From Hsuehochloa calcarea (taxonomy: Eukaryota; Streptophyta; Magnoliopsida; Poales; Poaceae), in NCBI GenBank assembly GCA_036346395.1, contig CM070615.1, positions 25,725,282 through 25,789,281 of the forward strand: a DNA stretch of 64,000 nt, written 5' to 3'. The first letter of the stretch is position 1. Each line of letters begins with the position of its first letter. The notes under the pieces were generated by a model, which searched no databases, was not told where the DNA came from, and saw only the letters and a program-made list of their open reading frames with translations. Of the stretch, positions 56,751 through 64,000 are shown piece after piece. A program made the position numbers and the translations under genes.

Positions 56751-59700
56751 AAGGATTCTTATCACAACCACGCATTACCAACTCCCCACCATAAGAGTGA
56801 AATCCAAAATCGAAGATTCATCACGAAAACCATTCCACTTTCCAAGTAGGCAGTTTGCAAATAAACACCACGTAAGCTAAATGAGAAATCACTCGAATGC
56901 CCAAATCAATCGCTTCCTTTTTTATTATTTTTTCTAAACCTGAAAGAACCACCATGCCAACGTAAAGCATCCTCAAATTGTAAATGACTTCCGTTATAAA
57001 CACATAGCTCAAACAATAATTAAGAGAAGATTTCACTAATGGAGAAGACATTCTTTTCTCATTTTTTTTTCTTTTATAAATAAACTTTCTCTTAAACCAT
57101 GGAATTCCAAATCATCGCATAACACACTAACTCATTTCTCATAAATTGACAACCCCAAGCGTTGCTCAATTTGAAAGCAATAACCACATTTATATAGAGG
57201 AGATGTACTATTCCATAAAAGATAATCTAGTCCTCCACTACCAAAGGAATTATTTTAACAAATAGTTCCCAACGCACCTCAATAAAGATTTCACCCACAA
57301 ACACTTCACCTCAACCCTTTAATGATTTTTAACACGAAATTCACGGACTACGCACTAATTTAATACAGAAAGGATGCTATCAATGATTATCACACTATTA
57401 GAATCCACTTTATTTTACTACTTCTACACTAACCCTTGGGCCACAAGGTTCTAGCATAAAAATGCAAACCCCAAATTCAACGTCAAGTCTCCTACAATGA
57501 ATTTATGGTATTTTGATAGGAATTCTTCATATTCAATTACTAAAATTCACACAACTCAAACAATAACCCCAGTCATTAATATCAACATTCCTCACTAATC
57601 AAGTGGCCGTCCAAAGCGGTTAATTTCACCAATCTTGGACCCTCACTAGACCACACCATTCCATTTCACCTACACGACCCCAATATACACATTCGCCATC
57701 CCCTAACTAATTGACCAATACTTCAACTTTTGATAATTCTAATATTCCACCAACATAAACAAATGTTGTTGGATCACAATCAGTATTGCTCCAACGACCA
57801 TCATTCCTTTTACATCCAATACTCTACAAGATTTATATCATGACACCAATTCATCCTCCAATGCTCCTCATCTAACTTGCAACCCAAGGTTTCCCATCAT
57901 CGTATACTTGACCACTATTCACTCTATAAGGTTTTGTAAAACAAATTGATTCCTTTATCAAAAGAAGAGGCAAATAAAAACAGTTTTAGCACAAACAAAA
58001 AAGTTTACTATTCGCAAGAAGCACAAAAGCAATAGAAATAGTAAAATAGCAATGATCTCGAAAAGGAAAGAAAACCACCATTGTGGGCACGTGTCCCACA
58101 GAAGAGAATATCAAATCTCAAATAAGAATAAAGCATTGCGATTGAAACTCGAGGAACTCATGAGACAAAACATAAAGGTTAAGCACACTACAATAAGCTG
58201 CAAGTTATAAAACTTGATTCCAACCTCAAATTGAGAATAAACCAAAACTTTACAACCTCACTACAACAACCACTTTATTTTATAGGAGATCTACCACACA
58301 AATTAAAAGCATCTATCAAAACCCTTGCATCAAGGACATACTATTATCCGACAATTTCACCATCATATAAACATAAGTCACCTATTATATCCTATCAGTT
58401 CAACTCTTAGTGATGCTCAACACCAAATTTCAACACACAACAATTGCACTCCAACCATCATTGTTATCAACTGGCTTCATTATGAACTCTAGTTGCTACC
58501 TACTTTCCTTTCCAAAATCACATGTACAATTACAAACACATATTCAACCGTTCCCCCTCATAATCACAATTTGGTACAACTTCATAATAAATCTTCAAGA
58601 ATCGAAATCTGCCATCTTTCAGCAGTCTCAGCATTACTACAAGCAAATCCAACCTATCGTTCTATATATAAGAGATATCTAGAGCTCCTCCCATAAAAAT
58701 TCTAGATCCACTGGTATTCTAAGTATCCATAGAAAGATAATTCCAAGATTAATATCCACGAACAGATTAATCTAGTATCACCTTGACTTTCCCTCCCCAC
58801 ACAGTTAGTTTCATCCATTGAGATCAAATAACCCAATAAGTTTAGCCAACTAAACAATTTTTAATGGTCAATCCAGTTCGTCAAAATTCCACACTTCTTA
58901 ATAGCTCCTTTGACTCCAATTGGGTATAACCATAATCTTAATCACAGTTCATCAAGAACTACTACAAGACACCATCAAATTAATCAACTTTTCTTCCAAA
59001 AATCTTAGTTAAGATCGATTATGTACCACACTATAGACCCAATTTGATAACACATTTCATATCAGTTAATCTTCTACAATTACAACCTCTCACTTAATCA
59101 TGACAAGGTTTTAAACATTTTCTTTCATAAAAGAGAGGCATTAACTTCAATGTTCAAATTACTCCAAAAGAGCTACGTAAGATCAACGTTCCACATAATA
59201 AAGAACTTGCAATTAATTATTTCCTTTATTTAAAATAAAAAAGTGAAATAAAAGAATCATGTTTCCCAACAAGAAAGGCAGAATTCTCGTGAAAAGAACA
59301 ATCTTGCAATTTAACGGTTCACAAGAAACAATAACGGATCAACCGTTGGGAGAACAAATAATCACTTTATAGAACCAATAAACACTAATGGAACACACCA
59401 ACTGCATCGTAACCGCTATCCAGAGAAAGTTCATAAAAAAAACAGCGAGTAATCAGAATAAACAAATGCAACTCAAGGAAAACAACAATCTTTCCAAGGA
59501 AACTCATCCCCAACCTTTGTAACTAAGTTATCAGAAACCCTTCACCACTCTCATACCACGAATGGTGGTCCAACACAGCCATGCCCATAGCCACAACCAA
59601 TATCTCTACCACTCCACATTGACTATCATCGCACATATCAATCATGTCATCAATAAGCATACAAAATCATCTCATAACATAAATCAATAATACCACATAA

Positions 59701-59847
59701 CAAAAGCGTAAATATCATACTTTGCCCATTCCCACCCTCATGCGTGAGTGTGTCAAATTTTAAGTTAATTAGCTATTAGCAAATTTTAGTTTACCTAAGT
59801 TGTAAGACTATTCACCACGGACCTAAAGCCCGCTCTCGATACCAGCA
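56751..59847 (-). other. Gypsy internal region, no intact domains
   Basis: This is AT-rich (A and C rich on the plus strand) sequence of 3.1 kb without any recognisable gag, protease, reverse transcriptase or RNase H. The longest open frame, 58410-58682, has no family similarity. It could be an extremely decayed internal region or that of a large non-autonomous derivative. At the right end the minus strand reads TGGTATCGAGAGC at about 59843-59831, a tRNA-Met-like primer-binding site just inside the 5' LTR. Confidence 0.55.
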
Positions 59848-61732
59848 GTAACACCCTTGACCCAACATTGAGCCTAGAATGCCACTAAACTACCTAACCA
59901 TCTAACACATCAACTTACTATAAAATTATAGCAATCATATCAACAATAAAACCCATCCAAGGGTCACAATAACACAAGCATAATACTATGACAATCATAG
60001 ATAAATTAGACCTAGGAGCATAGCAAAATAATAAACCAATATTAACATAAACCAAGCATCTAAGGTTATTCAATACCATCATGTCCTAGATATAAATCTT
60101 CATGTTATTATAAAAGTTTCTCATGTCCAATGAATCAACTAATTGGGTGAAGTGCATGAATCCAAGTCGCTAGCCTTTCCGAGTAAAGCGTCATAAGTGG
60201 TCACCTAAAAACAACAATAGAGCAAGAATGAGTCCAAGACTCAGCAAATACATAATAAAGCCATAAATAATAGTTTATTAACCATAATTAAAGTTATCAT
60301 CATCATCTATTTAGTTAATGTCATTCTCATTCTCAAACAAACAAGCCATATTCCATATAGGTAAAGTTGCACAATTTAACAATTTACTAATATATGCGAA
60401 TGCACCAACATGCTCATGCTCATATGCATCTCATCGGTGATCTGGGTATAGCGGAGTGTTCACCGTCGATGACACACTCTATCCTTCACTCCCGTGAAGT
60501 CCCCACCAAAGTAGGATTTTATCTAGAGCTCTCCGGACTAGTCATGTATCTTTCTCACCGACCTCACCGGAATAGTTACATGACTTTCTCACCAACCTGG
60601 CTCATGCAACCCCTGTCATGATGAATGAAAATGATGCGACATCTTTATTTATTCATCAACATAATCCATCTCATTAACTCAATATCTCCTCATTATCTCA
60701 ATATCATAATCTCATTCAATCAAGGTCATCAATATAGTGTATAAGAATAAGTTAAGCGAAAGCATAATAAATAGCATGATAAGTAACATAATTGATCATG
60801 GTGAACAACCCATTGTTCACCACTCTACCATGTACTTGCCTTTCTTGGTTGCGATGCGGTTTGGCTAGAAGATGGCAACAAACACGACGCCTCTCCCACA
60901 TTAAATACACAAATTTCAATACAAGCTACAGCATCAAGAATAGCAATCAATAGACATCACTCCTACAGTCCCTAAATATACCACGCTTCTCGGTGCGAAT
61001 AGTTACCCATTCTTTGTCTTGGTACTAAAGCGAACATAACTTTTGACTCAAAAGTCCAATCACGACAAACCACCCATTTCTGGATTCTTCATAAAATTCT
61101 TCATATTTTCTTAGATTACGAAGACTTCTAATTAAATCATATAACCCTCCGTTTTAACCCAGAAAATCGATCTATCGACTTGGGACAGCGGGTCTTTCTA
61201 AATTCATAACTTTTGTTTTACCCAACCAAAGTTCGAGTTCTTGGATCCTACAGAACCCTTAGACAATTACCTACATCTTTCATGTAGATCAAATACTCTA
61301 ATTAGTCTATTTACTATTTTTAATTTATAGTCTACCAAAACAGCGCCGAAAGGCGACAACCACAAAGACAGCAGTCTTCCAAAATTCATAACTCGAATTA
61401 TACTTGTCCGATCGACATGCTTAAATATTCTATAGAAAGATATCGAAATTATCTACAATTAACTAGTAGATGATATTTCCAAAATTCGCCATTAAGGTAT
61501 CCGAATAAATCGTTCAACAGAAATGAGGCTAAACATATCTAATAATCGTCTCCTCGATTAGAAATTCTAAAACCTCTCTAATTAATCTCAATTATAATAT
61601 CTAATTAAATTAAGAAATCAAGCAAGAAAAAGCCAGATCGTTACCCACGACGAAAATTGAGATCCCAACTTCCTCCTAAATCTTCCTCTTCTCTTTTCTT
61701 TCTCTTGATTCTTCTCTCTCTATCTATTACAA
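59848..61732 (-). repeat. 5' LTR of the Gypsy element, interrupted
   Basis: These 1885 bases match 53668-55544 (1877 bases). The eight-base length difference comes from single bases absent in the left copy, mostly in C or G runs. Identity stops at TATTACAA, where the left copy continues CCTTCATGG and this copy continues TGTCGGGACCC. Confidence 0.82.
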
Positions 61733-64000
61733 TGTCGGGACCCAAATATGCAAATCTGGACCCTCGTGTATTACGCACTAGTCGGGATCACGCTAGTGCA
61801 CAGTGTCAACATTGATGAAATATCACATCCATACAACGAATATAAGAATAAGCGAGTACATTTAAATAACAAATAAGCTGTTGGGACCTTATGGTGAGTT
61901 TTACATTTATTAAGCCATGCAAGGTCGACAATAAAGAAATAAAGCTGCGTGAAGCGAAATAAACTCGGTGGCTCCCATCAATTTACCACGCAACCGATGG
62001 GATCAAGACCCTAACGTTCAACCTTAGTAGAACTCTTCTTCAAAAGCGGTGACGACTCCTCCATACATTGATTTGTTTAGCAAGAGTGAGTACACACGTA
62101 CTCATAAGTCATACCACAGAATGCATTTATACATGATGGCTTATTCCAAAGAAATGACTTACGTGGTTATTTTGCGAAATGCAACATTTGCAATTGAATA
62201 CAAATAATAGATTGAAAGCATAATTCAAAACAAATAGACAATAATAAGTTAACAAATGATTTCACAAAGGACACACAGTCTAATCAAGTTCTTTCACACA
62301 TTTGAACAAGTTATCTCACACGGTGACCCTTCCCAATTGTTTTATGAAAATCTACCCTCGTGTGAAATTCGAGCATGTCCATAACCAGGAGGGCGGCTAT
62401 TCGAATAGATTGGTTTAAACACTCTGCAGAGGTTGTACACTTTACCCACACGATGAAACCAACCGGATCGAGTTGATCACAACAAAACCTTTCGAGACTT
62501 CATCTCAAACAATGACACTCTGGTGTGCTTTCTGCCGTCAATTTGTACACACGACCTTTGAGCGACACACACCATTGGGCGAGGATGCGTGAACCGTCCG
62601 CGATGTGACATATCACACCTCCACCCATCACATAGCTTAAATACAACTGAGTTGTCAATGTCAAGACTCCATAACTTACTAAGTCGGGCCCGACCCATAC
62701 TAGGCATGTGGTCGCATGCAGAAGGCCAGTTCAATGGCGCACAAAGTTAAGTCCTTAATTGACCAAGGCAAGACTTCCAGCTTTAACCCAAATCACAAAG
62801 TTTAATAAGCACACAGCTCCACCATTCACAGAATCCACCACTTGCCTCGGTCTAAATCTTTTCCCACCTGTTGATTAAGTGCAACACATGCCATCAACGA
62901 GTAATAGCACCACACACACAGATTCATCACACGGTTCCATAATCACTTAGTCAAGTTTATAATTGCAACTCTCACATGGAATGATGACTCGTGGCATGGC
63001 TAAGCAGTCTAATCGTATCTAACCAACCCACGTTGGTGCTACGATAATACCAACTAATTATTAACCAACCTAGGGTGACAAAAGATCATGGTATACAATA
63101 GACAAGGTGGCATAACAATTTGGATTAATAACTACACCCAAAAGTATTTAAATAAATACTTGAAATAGAATGCAATACATTGAAACAAAGTATTTGAAAA
63201 CTGGGTTCAAAATGATCAAAGGTATAACTTGCCTTGGAATAGATCTAGATATTGGTCTTGGTCTTGAGGTGCTCCTTCTTCTGCAAAATTTCCGAAGTAT
63301 CGGCGTCTACTGCAAAGCGAGACAAAAGAAACAAAACAAATAAATAACAGAGGCAAAAAAACTCCAAAATTAAATAAAATTCATAAATAAATAGATCTGA
63401 ATTTTATATGAATTTACAAATTTGAATGGGCTCAATCGGAGTTCGGATGCAAAAGATATGGGCTTTGGAAGATTGGAAAAATCAATTAAACCCTAAATTG
63501 GATTTTCTCGAATTTCCCGAATTATTTTTATAAAGGAAAATCGGATTATTGCGCAATGCTTGCGTCGGTAGAAATTTCGGAAAAAATTAAATTTAAATAA
63601 AATTCGACATGTGGGACCCACTGTCGGTCTCGGGTTCACGGTGGGCCGAAAGTGCAGAAGCAGAGGAGATCTGGCCGTGATGGGCCAAGACCACGCGATG
63701 CAGCGATGTCTTGGCGATCTGGCGGCGCCTGCGGCTACCACACCAAAGAAGGCCGACGCTTGGCCGAGTGGCGACACCCATGGCCGGTGGCGCTCGGGAC
63801 TCGATTATCACCGTGACGAGCGGCGACTTCGCCGGCGATGAGTGGTACCAACGTGTAGAGAGGCTAATCGCACACATGGGCCTTGGTTTGAGCACACAGG
63901 GTTGCGGAGATGGCCGTGGCGAGGAAGAAGCGGCGGAGAGCTCGGGTTTTGTCGGACGGGCGCTCGCGATGCTCGGCGGCGAGAGGTGCGCGAGGTAGCT
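61733..64000. mobile_element. LTR of a further retrotransposon, runs off the window
   Basis: TGTCGGGACCCAAATATGC starts exactly at the break in the Gypsy LTR and has the TG start of a grass Gypsy LTR. TACAA at 61728-61732 would be the target duplication; its partner lies beyond the window. The 2.27 kb present are LTR-style: AT-rich with CCACACGATG and TCGGGCCCGACCCA motifs, then a GC-rich end at 63600-64000 with compositional open frames. No protein domain was seen. Confidence 0.55.

Larger units (their letters stand above)
53668..61732 (-). mobile_element. Minus-strand Gypsy element, mostly degraded inside, right LTR cut
   Basis: The left (3') LTR is 53668-56230, the internal region 56231-59847, and the right (5') LTR is 59848-61732, where another element interrupts it. 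The LTR copies are nearly identical over about 1.88 kb, so the insertion is fairly young although the internal region is almost non-coding. A primer-binding site and polypurine tract are both recognisable. It is the same LTR family, or a close one, as the solo LTR at 33000-35095 and the fragment at 22812-24408. Confidence 0.8.

Noticed and set aside
63593..63998. Open frames at the right edge as a gene start
   Set aside because: They are GC-rich LTR-type text in the last element, open on both strands and without any recognisable domain before the window ends.

Overview
The window is nuclear DNA of a grass (Poaceae), probably rice-like or panicoid. The evidence is split plant genes with GT-AG introns, very GC-rich first exons typical of grass genes, and CACTA, Mutator-like, hAT, Copia and Gypsy elements of grass type in a nested mosaic. 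No bacterial genes, operons or CRISPR arrays are present.

Three host genes can be read. (1) A plus-strand 8-exon gene at 8809-12050 encodes a conserved plant beta-propeller/WD40-like protein. (2) A minus-strand 2-exon gene at 15324-12953 encodes the plastid division factor MinE and is intact. The two genes are convergent. (3) A minus-strand 5-exon gene at 42370-28359 encodes the NdhU (CRRL) subunit of the chloroplast NDH complex. Its exons are tiny, but it spans 14 kb because intron 2 (about 12.2 kb) holds a Mutator-like transposon remnant and a whole Copia retrotransposon. That Copia element in turn carries a solo Gypsy-type LTR. MinE and NdhU both act in the chloroplast, but nothing suggests co-regulation.

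Layout. 1-5.1 kb: a decayed minus-strand CACTA (En/Spm) transposon with hairpin subterminal repeats. 5.5-6.8 kb: a GRF-type zinc-finger pseudogene behind a TATA box. 7.6 kb: a damaged tRNA-Pro(AGG). 8.8-15.3 kb: the gene island. 15.5-15.8 kb: hairpin tandem repeats. 16.2-22.8 kb: a minus-strand Sirevirus-like Copia element with gag relics and no recognisable pol. 22.8-24.4 kb: a Gypsy-type LTR fragment. 24.4-27.8 kb: the end of an hAT transposase split by a 2.9 kb solo LTR. 28.4-42.4 kb: NDHU and its intronic elements. 42.6-64 kb: almost solid LTR-retrotransposon debris, mostly minus strand, plus a minisatellite at 46.1 kb.

Four insertions are bounded by visible 5-bp target duplications or by uninterrupted homologous copies, so the insertion order can be reconstructed. 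Several otherwise well-conserved exons carry single-base losses in short homopolymers, especially CC to C. That pattern looks more like consensus or assembly error than gene death. No novel biological system is demonstrated. The most interesting objects are the transposon-filled NDHU intron with a displaced echo of exon 2, and two unlinked arrays of related hairpin modules.
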